A stretch of DNA of 64,000 nucleotides from Candidatus Atribacteria bacterium UBA6251 (GTDB lineage: Bacteria > Atribacterota > Phoenicimicrobiia > Phoenicimicrobiales > Phoenicimicrobiaceae): assembly GCA_002441285.1 (NCBI GenBank), contig DJVR01000064.1, positions 1 through 64,000 on the forward strand, read 5' to 3'. The notes beneath the pieces are model-generated. The model made no database searches, had not been told where the DNA came from, and worked only from the letters and a program-made list of their open reading frames with translations. The translations under genes were made by a program, and so were the position numbers. Numbering within the stretch: position 1 is the stretch's first letter; every line of letters starts with the position of its first letter. Shown here piece after piece: positions 43,550 to 52,701 of this stretch.

Positions 43550-44473
43550 ATGTTTTCATTAAAAAATAAAAAAAATCTTAGCAATAAAATCTTTCTCTTT
43601 TCAATCTTAATTTACTTATTCACTACTATTTTATGGCTTTCCTACTTTGAAATCAAAGACCCTTCTTCCTACGATATGGAAGATATATTTTTTGAGGGAA
43701 TGTATCTATCTATTGCTGGTATTTGCTTTTTCTTTATCAATAAACTAAAATCTGCTTCCTTTAATCTAGGCTGGGGTTTATATGTCTGGGGATTAGTGAT
43801 CAATATTCTTGATGAGTTTACTTCAGAACCTGGCTTTTATGATACTGTATTAGAAGGGATGATTGTTATTGCTGGATTAGTAGTAATTACCTACCATATC
43901 TATACTTTCTATTTTCAACAACAGAAATTGGGAAAAAGATTAATCTACTTAGCTACTCATGACCCCATAACTAACTCTTATAATCGCCGCTATTTAAAGA
44001 TATTGATTCGCGAAGAAGAAAAACGTTCTAAAAGATATAATCACCAGATAGGATTGATGATGATGGATATTGATAGATTCAAAGAACTTAACGATAAGTT
44101 TGGTCATCAAATGGGGGATAAAGTTTTGCGTCGGGTGGCTAAATTTTTGGAAACTCAATTCCGAGTAGTGGATAGGGTTATTCGCTATGGGGGAGATGAA
44201 TTTCTGATTGTCCTACCTGAAACTCAAAGCCTTAAAGACCTTAATCAACTTAAAGAACGACTAAAGGAAAAATTTAAAGAGGAGAAATTTGAGGAGCTTC
44301 CTACCGATTTTAGTTTCTCTCTTTCTATTGGTTGCGCCCTATGGAACCCCACTCAGGCTGCTTCCGTAGAAAATATGATTGATCAAGCCGACAAACAGAT
44401 GTATCAAGAAAAGGAAAAGGGGAAAAACAATTATTCCCTCTCTCCTTCTTCCAACTTCCACTCTAAAACCTAA
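43550..44473 (+). CDS. Membrane-bound diguanylate cyclase (GGDEF)
   Basis: The 307-residue product has about four membrane helices (residues about 12-125) and a complete GGDEF domain (about 135-295): HDPITNSYNRRYL, the active site RYGGDEFLIVLPET, and an inhibitory I-site RVVD exactly five residues upstream of GGDEF. It should make cyclic di-GMP, with product feedback. Cyclic di-GMP commonly controls exopolysaccharide production, which fits its place just before the EPS cluster; the link is inferred. Confidence 0.93.
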   Translation: MFSLKNKKNLSNKIFLFSILIYLFTTILWLSYFEIKDPSSYDMEDIFFEGMYLSIAGICFFFINKLKSASFNLGWGLYVWGLVINILDEFTSEPGFYDTVLEGMIVIAGLVVITYHIYTFYFQQQKLGKRLIYLATHDPITNSYNRRYLKILIREEEKRSKRYNHQIGLMMMDIDRFKELNDKFGHQMGDKVLRRVAKFLETQFRVVDRVIRYGGDEFLIVLPETQSLKDLNQLKERLKEKFKEEKFEELPTDFSFSLSIGCALWNPTQAASVENMIDQADKQMYQEKEKGKNNYSLSPSSNFHSKT

Positions 44474-44893
44474 AAAATCTTAAAAATTCTAAATCCTAAT
44501 TTTGTTCAATTTTAGAATAATTATAATCTATCTTCTGCATATTATTTTTTTATTAGTCTGCCCCCCATATCTATTGGTTATTTCATTATATATTGTGGTA
44601 ATAGGTAATAAGATATAAAACATAAACAGGCCAAGGCTAAAAAAGAGATGAATCTTTTTCTACTATTTAATTAATATTATTTGTTCTTTAGCAAAATCCT
44701 GAGTTTTTAATATGAAATATTAAATTTTTAAGCTTATAATAACCATAGGAAGAATGAAAAAATATAAAGATAAAAGTAAATAAAATTTGCAACTAAAAAT
44801 AGATCGAGAATTAAAAAACATTACACTTAGAACATTAAAAACTCTTCCTGCAATTCTATTTACCGCTTTACTTCAATCATAAATTTAAATAAA
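44474..44893. other. AT-rich intergenic region before the EPS regulator
   Basis: About 420 bases with no gene, tRNA or clear hairpin. A short CCCCCCAT run at about 44562 is the only GC-rich spot. Confidence 0.4.
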
Positions 44894-44951
44894 TTGACTT
44901 TTCTTTCTTTCCATTTTATAATGGTAAAGGTACTAAGTTCACATCTTGAAC
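44894..44951 (+). promoter_or_regulatory. Promoter with palindromic operator before the MarR-type gene
   Basis: TTGACT at 44894-44899 and TATAAT at 44917-44922, 17-base spacer. Fourteen bases after the -10 box is GTTCACATCTTGAAC (44937-44951), an inverted repeat GTTCA-N5-TGAAC. The same arrangement with a near-identical palindrome recurs at 45750-45801. A bound regulator just downstream of the start site would repress. The rest of the 150-base leader has GGTTGATTAG-type repeats. Confidence 0.75.
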
Positions 44952-45101
44952 ATTAATGAGCAGGCTGGTAAGCTAACCAATTAATTAGGGGACTCTTAAA
45001 TTGGTTGATTAGTAATTATTGCTTAGCCATTATCGATTAGCAATTGCTGTTTGCCTTTTGCCTTGGTTGATTGATACACCGTATAATTGAAAGGACTCCT
45101 T

Positions 45102-45737
45102 ATGATGCAAAAAGATGAACTAAATACCCTTTTAGAAATAAAAGAAAATCCATCAACCACTCAAAGATCACTATCTCGTAAACTTAACATCTCCTTAGGT
45201 CTTACCAATGCCATTTTAAAGAACCTGATTGAGCGTGGCTGGATTAAGGTACAAAAATTAACCGGTCGTAAAATCCTTTATCTTATCACTCCTAAAGGAA
45301 TGATGCGGGTAACTAACTTGCTCTACGAACGGTTTCACGAAACCCAGCACTACTGTCAGCATACCAAGGATTTAATCAACCATTATTTTATAGAACTCTA
45401 CCAGCAGGGGATTCGGGAAGTAGCCCTCTACGGCATCAATCAGCTCTCGGAAATAACCTATCTTGCCCTCCTGGATAGCCCTCTGAAATTGCACTCCATC
45501 CTCAATAATGACCCTTCATCCCCTAAAAAGAAATTCCTGGGTCATGAGGTGCTAACTTTATCCGACTTTTTTCAAAGAATATCCGATACACCAAATCCCG
45601 AAAACTTAATCATACTTTCTACCGTCAATTATGAAGGTAATAAAATCCTGAATGCTGAAAGAAAAAAATGGGAAAACATATCCCAAAAGATTAAAATATT
45701 CAATCTCGAAGATCTCTTAAAAAATAATACCCAATAA
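45102..45737 (+). CDS. MarR-type winged-helix regulator of the EPS cluster
   Basis: A 211-residue protein whose N-terminal half is a winged helix: STTQRSLSRKLNISLGLTNA as helix-turn-helix, then LIERGWIKVQKLTGRKILYLI as wing. The C-terminal part (about 110-211, IREVALYGINQLSEITYLAL) looks like a small Rossmann-type or sensor domain. It resembles the EPS-associated MarR-like regulators found at the start of exopolysaccharide loci. AAAGGA lies 6 bases before the ATG at 45102; a TTG-started longer form is less likely. The gene is flanked by two copies of the same palindromic operator, suggesting self-control and control of ugd onward. Confidence 0.82.
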   Translation: MMQKDELNTLLEIKENPSTTQRSLSRKLNISLGLTNAILKNLIERGWIKVQKLTGRKILYLITPKGMMRVTNLLYERFHETQHYCQHTKDLINHYFIELYQQGIREVALYGINQLSEITYLALLDSPLKLHSILNNDPSSPKKKFLGHEVLTLSDFFQRISDTPNPENLIILSTVNYEGNKILNAERKKWENISQKIKIFNLEDLLKNNTQ

Positions 45738-45749
45738 CAGAGGGGTAAA

Positions 45750-45801
45750 TTGACAGGCCATTCTTTCTATGGTATATTTTATATAAGTTCATATTATGAA
45801 C
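45750..45801 (+). promoter_or_regulatory. Promoter with palindromic operator of the EPS operon
   Basis: TTGACA at 45750-45755 and TATATT at 45773-45778, 17-base spacer, then GTTCATATTATGAAC (45787-45801), a perfect palindrome apart from its central base, 8 bases after the -10 box. It parallels the unit at 44894-44951. It would read into the long leader before ugd. Confidence 0.75.
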
Positions 45802-46439
45802 ATTCTGTCATTGCCAGGGGGGCTTTAGCAACCGAAACAATCTCTACTTACAACCTAAAAAGATATAAATTATCTCATTACCTTGCACTTTGAAATGCTT
45901 AATATACAAGGGTTTCAGAACCCTCTTAAAATTATAAAAAATATTCATCACGAAAATCGTCTCCAAAGCAAGTAAAAGAGTGCCATAAATAGCCTTTTGA
46001 GCTCTTGAAAGGGTTGCTATATAAGGCTTTCAAGTGATATTCGCGTATAACGCGTATAATGCATTTTTTTGAAGTCCATAAGGTAAAACCCTTTAAATTT
46101 CAAAAAAATGCTTAATATGAGCGTTCTATTAGATCTAGCCCAAAAGGCTTTTATGATAAGGGTTTCCGACAGCTCAATAATGAAATAATTAACTAATGCT
46201 TAGCTTAGTGGGATAGATAATCGTTCACTGTTTCAGGAAAATTAAATATTAGAAATAATTGGTCAATTGAATAACCTGGCAACTTTTTTAAAACTGTAAA
46301 CTTTACATTTGCAACTTGCATCTAACTTTTCATCCTGAATTTTTAACCGGTAAATCGGGTAACTGGTTAACTGGTGAACTGAGTCTGACCGCTAGACTGG
46401 AAGACTGGGAGACTAAATTTTATAAACGGAAGGAATAAA
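45802..46439 (+). other. Long leader of the EPS operon with several small repeats
   Basis: About 640 bases without a gene. In order it holds a degenerate REP (GTCATTGCCAGG...CAATCTC, 45807-45845), a small hairpin GGGTTTCAGAACCC (45910-45923), a tandem 9-base repeat CGCGTATAA (46042-46059), a 13-base inverted repeat GCATTTTTTTGAA/TTCAAAAAAATGC (46061-46073 and 46099-46111), a direct repeat AAATGCTTAATAT (45893 and 46106), and a GGTTAACTGGT-type tract (46340-46425). Some could act in transcript control. Confidence 0.5.
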
Positions 46440-47801
46440 ATGAATATATGTATTATCGGTACTGGCTATGTTGGCCTGGTCACAGGCACTTGCCTTGCTG
46501 ACTTTGGTCTTTCTGTAACCTGTGTTGATCAAGACGAAACAAAAATTTCTCTTCTAAACTCCGGTGGCGTTCCCATTTACGAACCGAATTTAGAAGCGTT
46601 AATCCAAAAGAACATCTCAGCTGGCCGTCTTACCTTTACCACTGACCTTGAAAAAGCAGTCCAACAATCCAAAGTAATCTTTATTGCTGTTGGAACTCCT
46701 CCCAATCACGATGGATCCACAAATTTAGAGCAGATTGAAAAGGTAGCCCAGCAAATTGCCGCCTCTCTAAATGAATATAAAGTTATAGTAAACAAAAGCA
46801 CTGTCCCCATCGGCACCGCCACCAAAATCAAAGAAATAATAAATAAAAATGTCATTGCGAGGAGCGAAGTAAGCCTGCCCCAGCGAAAGCAGGGGAAGCA
46901 ATCTCACCCTCAATTAAAACCAATTGAATTTGACGTCGTCGCCAACCCTGAATTCCTTCGGGAGGGCTCAGCAGTCTATGACTTTACCCATCCCGATAAA
47001 ATAGTAATCGGCACCGAAAGCCCCAAGGCTCTAAAGATAATGCAGGAAATTTACCGCCCTCTCTACCTTATCGATACACCCTTTGTGATTACCAATCCCG
47101 AAACTGCAGAATTAATTAAATATGCCTGTAATGCCTTTTTGGCTACCAAGATTACCTTTATTAATGAAATTGCCAACCTCTGTGACAAAGTAGGAGCAGA
47201 TGTGCATCAGATAGCCAAAGCTATGGGTTTGGATGGCCGTATCAGTCCTAAATTTCTCCATCCCGGTCCTGGTTATGGTGGCTCCTGTTTCCCTAAAGAT
47301 ACCGAAGCCCTTTATCATTTTGCATCAACTTGCGGATATGATTTTAAACTCCTAAAAGGGGTAATCTCTGCCAACAATCGCCAAAGAGAACTGATGGTAG
47401 AAAAAATTAAACATCATCTTGGCAATCTTAAAGGAAAAACCATCGGCATCTTAGGCCTGGCCTTCAAACAAAATACTGATGATATTCGAAAATCCCCTGC
47501 AATTGATATTATCCAACTATTACTTAAAGAAGGCGTGCGTATCAAATGCTTCGACCCTCTGGCAATGGATAATACTAAAAAAATCCTTCCCAACTTAACC
47601 TATTGCCAGGATGAATACGAAACTGCTCAAGATAGTGATGCCCTGGTAATTGCTACTGAATGGAATCAATTCCGTAATCTGGACCTACTTAAAATAAAAA
47701 AACTATTAAAATCTCCCACCTTACTTGACCTAAGAAACTTATACGACCCAGAAAAAGTAAAACTCTTAGGCTTTATCTATGAGGGAGTAGGAAGGAAATA
47801 A
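46440..47801 (+). CDS. ugd: UDP-glucose 6-dehydrogenase with in-frame repeat insertion
   Basis: A 453-residue enzyme that oxidises UDP-glucose to UDP-glucuronate. The N-terminal NAD fold begins NICIIGTGYVGLVTGTCLAD, the catalytic cysteine is in GPGYGGSCFPKDTEAL, and the C-terminal domain (LAFKQNTDDIRKSPA) is complete. Between KEIINKN and IEFDVVANPEF the family normally has a short loop. Here about 19 extra residues (VIARSEVSLPQRKQGKQS, about residues 138-156) are encoded by a REP-like repeat at 46850-46907 that keeps the frame. AAGGAA precedes the ATG. It is first in the long EPS operon. Confidence 0.93.
   Translation: MNICIIGTGYVGLVTGTCLADFGLSVTCVDQDETKISLLNSGGVPIYEPNLEALIQKNISAGRLTFTTDLEKAVQQSKVIFIAVGTPPNHDGSTNLEQIEKVAQQIAASLNEYKVIVNKSTVPIGTATKIKEIINKNVIARSEVSLPQRKQGKQSHPQLKPIEFDVVANPEFLREGSAVYDFTHPDKIVIGTESPKALKIMQEIYRPLYLIDTPFVITNPETAELIKYACNAFLATKITFINEIANLCDKVGADVHQIAKAMGLDGRISPKFLHPGPGYGGSCFPKDTEALYHFASTCGYDFKLLKGVISANNRQRELMVEKIKHHLGNLKGKTIGILGLAFKQNTDDIRKSPAIDIIQLLLKEGVRIKCFDPLAMDNTKKILPNLTYCQDEYETAQDSDALVIATEWNQFRNLDLLKIKKLLKSPTLLDLRNLYDPEKVKLLGFIYEGVGRK
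46850..46907. repeat. REP-like element (GTCATTGCGAGGAGCGAAG family) inside ugd
   Basis: The wording GTCATTGCGAGGAGCGAAGT, then CCCCAGCGAAAGCAGGGG and GAAGCAATCTCA, is that of a repeat usually seen between genes in many bacteria. It contains an inner stem CCTGCCCC/GGGG-like. It lies wholly within the ugd frame and its length is compatible with an unbroken reading. A decayed relative is at 45807. Confidence 0.85.
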
Positions 47802-47817
47802 CAAATATTTTTTTAAT

Positions 47818-49290
47818 ATGAACACAGTCCAAAGAATTGCAAAAAATACAGCAGTTTTACTTGCTGCTACTATAATTAGTAGAGTGTTAGGCTTTTTTTA
47901 TGTACTGTATACTGCCCGTTATTTAGGGGCAGAAGGTTTTGGAATTTTATCTTTTGCCCTTGCTTTCACTGGAATATTTGGCGTTTTCACCGACCTCGGT
48001 CTTGGATCATTGACAGTGAGGGAAGTTGCCCGGGATAAATCATTGGCAGTTAAATATCTTGACAACATTACAGTAATAAAAATAATTTTAGTTACTTTCA
48101 CATTTGGATTAATTGCTTTAGCCATAAATGTTTTAGGTTACCCGGAGCAAACAATCAAGGTTGTTTATCTTATTGCTTTATCTGTTGTGTTTAATGAGTT
48201 TGCTATGATGTTTTATTCGATATTTCAGGCATTTGAAAAAATGGAATATCAGTCATTGGGACAGATTTTAAGTAGTGCTTTAATGTTCTCAGGAGTTATA
48301 CTTGCTATAAAATATAATTTTACTATCGTTGTCTTTGCGTCTTTATATCTTATAATTAGTGTTATAATTTTAGGGTATAATATTGTCGTTTTAAGATGGA
48401 AGTTTTCCAATCCGTTCCTTGCCTGGTCTCCAAGAAATATAAAAATAGATTGGAGTTTTTGGAGCCCTACAATTAAGGAGGCATTACCCTTTGGGTTGAG
48501 TGGAATTTTCATTACAATTTATTATCATATTGATACTGTCATGCTTTCTTTAATGATACCTAATGCGAATGAAATTGTTGGTTGGTATAATGCAGCGTAT
48601 AAAATAGTTTTTGTTTTAATGTCTATACCACATATGTATGTTATAGTAATTTTTCCTATTATGTCAAGATTTTTTAAAACTTCGGAGAAATCCTTGAAAT
48701 TTATTTTCGCTCGTTCTATTAGATATATACTACTTATAAGCATTCTAATTGTGGTTGGAATAACATTACTGTCGGATAGGATAATTTTATTAGTTTTCGG
48801 ATCAGATTATATTCCATCAATAATTGCACTTCAAATTTTGGTTTGGTCGTTTCTTTTTGCAGCTATCGGAGGTGTTTTCGGATACTTATTAAATTCTATA
48901 AATAGACAAGCAACATTGACTAAGATTGTTGGATGTGGTATGGCCTTAAATTTAGTTTTAAATGCTCTTTTAATACCGAATTATAGTTACATTGGTGCGA
49001 GTATTGCAACAGATTTAACTAGATTTTTTGTAATCTTAATAGAATTTATTATACTTTCAAAAATTGGTTTTAACCTGCAGAATAGCATGTTTTTTGCTGT
49101 GGTGCTGAAAATAATTGCTTCAAGTTTAATAATGGCAGGCTTTATTGAATATTTCAGAAATATAAATCTTTTATTGCTGATAATTTTATCTGCGTTTCTA
49201 TATTTTATAGCATTTTATTTAATGGGGGGATTGGATAAAGGTGATATTTCTTTAGTTAGGAGGCTATTGCATGGAAGAATTGAAAGCTAA
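47818..49290 (+). CDS. Wzx-type polysaccharide flippase
   Basis: The 490-residue product has twelve to fourteen membrane helices of the PST/MATE-like family. It begins RIAKNTAVLLAATIISRVLG and then FYVLYTARYLGAEGFGILSF, the hallmark of Wzx/RfbX proteins. It would flip lipid-linked oligosaccharide units across the inner membrane. It starts 16 bases after ugd and overlaps the next gene by 20 bases, so it is operonic. Confidence 0.88.
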   Translation: MNTVQRIAKNTAVLLAATIISRVLGFFYVLYTARYLGAEGFGILSFALAFTGIFGVFTDLGLGSLTVREVARDKSLAVKYLDNITVIKIILVTFTFGLIALAINVLGYPEQTIKVVYLIALSVVFNEFAMMFYSIFQAFEKMEYQSLGQILSSALMFSGVILAIKYNFTIVVFASLYLIISVIILGYNIVVLRWKFSNPFLAWSPRNIKIDWSFWSPTIKEALPFGLSGIFITIYYHIDTVMLSLMIPNANEIVGWYNAAYKIVFVLMSIPHMYVIVIFPIMSRFFKTSEKSLKFIFARSIRYILLISILIVVGITLLSDRIILLVFGSDYIPSIIALQILVWSFLFAAIGGVFGYLLNSINRQATLTKIVGCGMALNLVLNALLIPNYSYIGASIATDLTRFFVILIEFIILSKIGFNLQNSMFFAVVLKIIASSLIMAGFIEYFRNINLLLLIILSAFLYFIAFYLMGGLDKGDISLVRRLLHGRIES

Positions 49291-51055
49291 CAAAGAAGAG
49301 GCAAATCGAAAATGGCATTTATCAGAATTCCAATATGAAAAAGAGAGTGGAATTTATTTATCGGAGAAGTCACATACAATTTGCTATTCAGATGGAGCAA
49401 GTGTCGAAAATTACATTTTACAATCTATAAAAAAAGCTAAAGATATTACGGATGACTCGGAAGAGCTTATGAAAATGGCAAAAGACTGGCCCTCTTATTA
49501 TCATTTAGGGATAGGAAGATCAAATATCTTAAAAACCCTTAATTTGCTTCCTAACGCTAAAGTTTTAGAACTTGGTTCTGGGTGTGGAGCCTTAACAAGA
49601 TATTTAGGCGAAAATTTTGAGTCGGTTGATGGTATTGAAGGAAGCCCTCAACGCGCACAAATAGCACACGAAAGATGTAGAGATTTAAAAAATGTTAAAA
49701 TATTTTGTTCGGATTTTAATAGAGTAAAATTTAACAATAATTATGATATTGTTACTTTAATAGGTGTCCTGGAATATTCTCCTAAATATTGCTTAAATCA
49801 ATTAGATACAACAGATGCCTGCTTAATGCTTTTAAATCTTGCAAAAACTGCCCTAAAAAAAAATGGTATTTTACTAATAGCAATAGAAAATAGAATTGGA
49901 ATTAAATATTGGAGTGGCTGTCCGGAGGATCATACGGGAAAAATATTTAGTAGTATTTACGGATATCCCGAAGGAAAGGGCGTAATAACTTTTTCTAAAA
50001 AAGAATTAAATTCTTTATTGGAAAAGGCAGGTTTTTTAAATAATTCTTTTTATTCTTGTTTTCCTGATTATAAATTTGCATCTACTATATTTAGTGATAT
50101 TGAGGATGAAAAAGATTTTTATCTTCATAATTGGGTAGAAATTCCTTTTCGTACATATAGTGTTCCAAGAAGTTATACTTTTCATGAAGGTCTAGCAATT
50201 AAGACATTATCTAAATCAGGATTATTGAGAGAATTTGCAAATTCTTTTTTAGTTATAGCAAGTAAAAGTGAAAATAATATAGTTAATAAACCGGATTGGA
50301 TTGCAAAAAGATTCTCCACACAAAGGCGAAAGGAATTTCAATGTATAACTACATTAAAGATAAATCCTAAAATTTATATAGAGAAAAAAAAGATAATTAA
50401 TGATAAAAATTATATAATAAAAAAGAATAATTACAAAATAAAACAAAAAGCTATAAATTCTCCTTGGTATGATGGTGATTTATTAATATTTGATATATAT
50501 AAAATGTCTATTTGTAAGGATTATAAAAAAAAGTTATTAAAAATATTTAATTTGTATTACCAAGAACTATTTAAGCGCTATTATATAGGGAGCAATGACA
50601 AGGAAGGTTATCCTCTTTTGAAGGGTGAGTCAATCGATTTTATTTTTAGAAATATAATAAAAGCAAATAACAAAATTTTACCTATAGACAATGAATGGTT
50701 TATAGAAAATTCTATTCCTGCAGACTATGTTATGTATAGAACTGTAATAACTGATATTGTGGGATCACAATTTCCTTGGATTGATAAAAAAATTAAAAAT
50801 GTTGATAAATTTACAGTTGAATTAATAAAATCAATTTTTCCAAATTATGGGAATAGAAGAAACAATAAAAACAAACTGATTGAAAAATCTTTCCAGGATG
50901 GTGTAACAAATGGATTAAATCAAATAAATTTATTACCAAATTACTATTTTTTAAGAAATAAAATAATTAGGAGTCTAACTTTAAAAGTATGGAGTAAAAT
51001 ATTGCCTAGAAGAATAAAAACCGTAATAAAAAAGATTATTTTTAAAAAACAGTAA
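49271..51055 (+). CDS. SAM-dependent methyltransferase, possibly bifunctional
   Basis: A 594-residue protein. Residues about 90-230 form a class I methyltransferase domain: KVLELGSGCGALTRYLGENF as motif I, then SDFNRVKFNNNYDIVTLIGV. The C-terminal half (about 350-594) is not assigned; it is basic, and SPWYDGDLLIFD and INLLPNYYFLRN are notable. Such proteins in EPS loci usually cap or modify sugars. AGGAGG lies 7 bases before the ATG, which overlaps the flippase gene by 20 bases. Confidence 0.75.
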   Translation: MEELKANKEEANRKWHLSEFQYEKESGIYLSEKSHTICYSDGASVENYILQSIKKAKDITDDSEELMKMAKDWPSYYHLGIGRSNILKTLNLLPNAKVLELGSGCGALTRYLGENFESVDGIEGSPQRAQIAHERCRDLKNVKIFCSDFNRVKFNNNYDIVTLIGVLEYSPKYCLNQLDTTDACLMLLNLAKTALKKNGILLIAIENRIGIKYWSGCPEDHTGKIFSSIYGYPEGKGVITFSKKELNSLLEKAGFLNNSFYSCFPDYKFASTIFSDIEDEKDFYLHNWVEIPFRTYSVPRSYTFHEGLAIKTLSKSGLLREFANSFLVIASKSENNIVNKPDWIAKRFSTQRRKEFQCITTLKINPKIYIEKKKIINDKNYIIKKNNYKIKQKAINSPWYDGDLLIFDIYKMSICKDYKKKLLKIFNLYYQELFKRYYIGSNDKEGYPLLKGESIDFIFRNIIKANNKILPIDNEWFIENSIPADYVMYRTVITDIVGSQFPWIDKKIKNVDKFTVELIKSIFPNYGNRRNNKNKLIEKSFQDGVTNGLNQINLLPNYYFLRNKIIRSLTLKVWSKILPRRIKTVIKKIIFKKQ

Positions 51056-51312
51056 TAGAAGTTCATTTATACCTAAATTATAAATCCATATAAACTTATA
51101 TTTTCTGTTATTTTAATTGTTTTATAACAAAAATAATACCAATAACATAGTGTGATTTGATATAGAGGGGTTATAAAGTTTTTATTCATCTATAGTGTTT
51201 AACTAAATAGAAAAAAATTACTCCAATACTGTTTTTAAAAGAATGTTTTTCTTTAATTAGGTATAACTAAGACAGATAATATATAAAATTTTTTATAATG
51301 GAGATAAGAATA

Positions 51313-52194
51313 ATGAAAGGCATAATATTAGCCGGTGGGGCGGGGACCAGACTCAATCCCTTAACCAAAGCAATAAGTAAACAATTAATTCCAGTGTATG
51401 ATAAACCGATGATATATTATCCCTTATCTACTTTGATGCTAGCGGGGATCAAAGATATTTTAATTATTTCTACTCCTCAGGATTTACCGAAATTTAGAGA
51501 TTTATTTGAGGATGGTAAAGAAATTGGACTTAAAATTACCTATAAAGAACAGCCCAGGCCAGAGGGGATTGCCCAGGCCTTTATTATTGGAGAGGAATTT
51601 ATTGGAGAAGATTCAGTATGCTTGATACTGGGGGATAATATATTCTATGGGCATAATTTGTCAATGACTTTGCAGAAGATGGCAGGACTAAAAGAAGGAG
51701 CTTGTATCTTTGGTTACTGGGTAGCTAATCCGCAAAGATATGGGATAGTGGAATTTAATGAAGGTAATGAAGTTGTAAGCATAGAGGAAAAACCGAAGGT
51801 TCCTAAATCCAATTATGCTGTTCCTGGACTTTATTTTTATGATAATGAGGTTGTGGATATAGCTAAAAAATTAAAGCCCTCTGGCAGAGGGGAACTGGAG
51901 ATAACTGATGTAAACTTAGCTTACTTAGAGAAAGGGAGTCTTAAGGTAGAACTTTTGGGTCGAGGTTATGCCTGGTTGGATACCGGAACACCGGACAGTT
52001 TGCTTGATGCTTCAAATTATATTGCTACTATGGAGAGAAGACAGGGCCTAAAGATTGGCTGTATAGAAGAGGTAGCTTTCAGGATGGGTTATATTAATAA
52101 GAATCAGTTTGAGGGAATAATTGAGCGATTACCGGCAAATGATTACAGAAAATATCTGGAAATGATTTTAAAAGAAGAACAAAAGATAAAGTAG
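51313..52194 (+). CDS. rmlA: RmlA, glucose-1-phosphate thymidylyltransferase
   Basis: A 293-residue enzyme with the full RmlA signature GIILAGGAGTRLNPLTKAIS and KQLIPVYDKPMIYYPL, plus LGDNIFYGHNLS and YAWLDTGTPDSLLDA. It makes dTDP-glucose, the first step of dTDP-rhamnose synthesis. The ATG at 51313 is chosen because GGAG lies 9 bases upstream and the product then starts MKGIILAGG as in the family; another ATG at 51298 would add five residues. A 257-base gap from the methyltransferase gene may hold a promoter. Confidence 0.95.
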   Translation: MKGIILAGGAGTRLNPLTKAISKQLIPVYDKPMIYYPLSTLMLAGIKDILIISTPQDLPKFRDLFEDGKEIGLKITYKEQPRPEGIAQAFIIGEEFIGEDSVCLILGDNIFYGHNLSMTLQKMAGLKEGACIFGYWVANPQRYGIVEFNEGNEVVSIEEKPKVPKSNYAVPGLYFYDNEVVDIAKKLKPSGRGELEITDVNLAYLEKGSLKVELLGRGYAWLDTGTPDSLLDASNYIATMERRQGLKIGCIEEVAFRMGYINKNQFEGIIERLPANDYRKYLEMILKEEQKIK

Positions 52195-52203
52195 AGGGTG
52201 GCT

Positions 52204-52698
52204 ATGGAATTTAAAAAAGGTGAAATCGAAGGGGTAGTAATAGAAAAATTAATTAAATTTTCTGATGAGAGAGGTTTTTTGATAGAGACCTTCAGGATAG
52301 ATAATCTGCCGGATAATTTACAGCCAATAATGAGCTATGTCTCTTATACCAGGCCAGGAGTCGCTCGAGGACCTCATGAACATAAGGAGCAGACTGATAT
52401 CTTTTGTTTTATGGGGCCGGGTAATTTTAAGATAAAACTGTGGGATAATCGAAAAGAGAGTAAGACTTATAGATGTTGTATGGAGATAATTGGAGGGAAA
52501 GATAATTCCATCAGGGTAGTTGTTCCTCCCGGGGTAGTTCATGGTTATAAAAATATCTCTAAAGAGGTAGATGGAATGGTGTTAAATTATCCCGATAAAT
52601 TATATCGAGGTTGGGGCAAAAAAGAAGAAGTTGATGAAATAAGACACGAAGATAAAGAGGATGAATTTTATTTAGATTTTATTAAAGAGGATAAATAG
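52204..52698 (+). CDS. rmlC: RmlC-like dTDP-4-dehydrorhamnose 3,5-epimerase, divergent
   Basis: The 164-residue product is a cupin of the RmlC superfamily: SDERGFLIETFRIDNLPDNL, then RPGVARGPHEHKEQTDIF with the catalytic-site histidine region, and PPGVVHGYKNIS. The usual HxQ...G run is altered to PHEHKEQ, so it belongs to a divergent branch. Position between rmlA and rmlD makes 3,5-epimerase activity the best guess. A GTG two codons earlier is possible; the ATG at 52204 is kept because AGAGGG lies just upstream. Confidence 0.8.
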   Translation: MEFKKGEIEGVVIEKLIKFSDERGFLIETFRIDNLPDNLQPIMSYVSYTRPGVARGPHEHKEQTDIFCFMGPGNFKIKLWDNRKESKTYRCCMEIIGGKDNSIRVVVPPGVVHGYKNISKEVDGMVLNYPDKLYRGWGKKEEVDEIRHEDKEDEFYLDFIKEDK

Positions 52699-52701
52699 TC
52701 T

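Noticed and set aside
46021..46111. CRISPR-like array in the EPS leader
   Set aside because: The direct repeats are 9 and 13 bases, not regularly spaced, with no spacers or cas genes.
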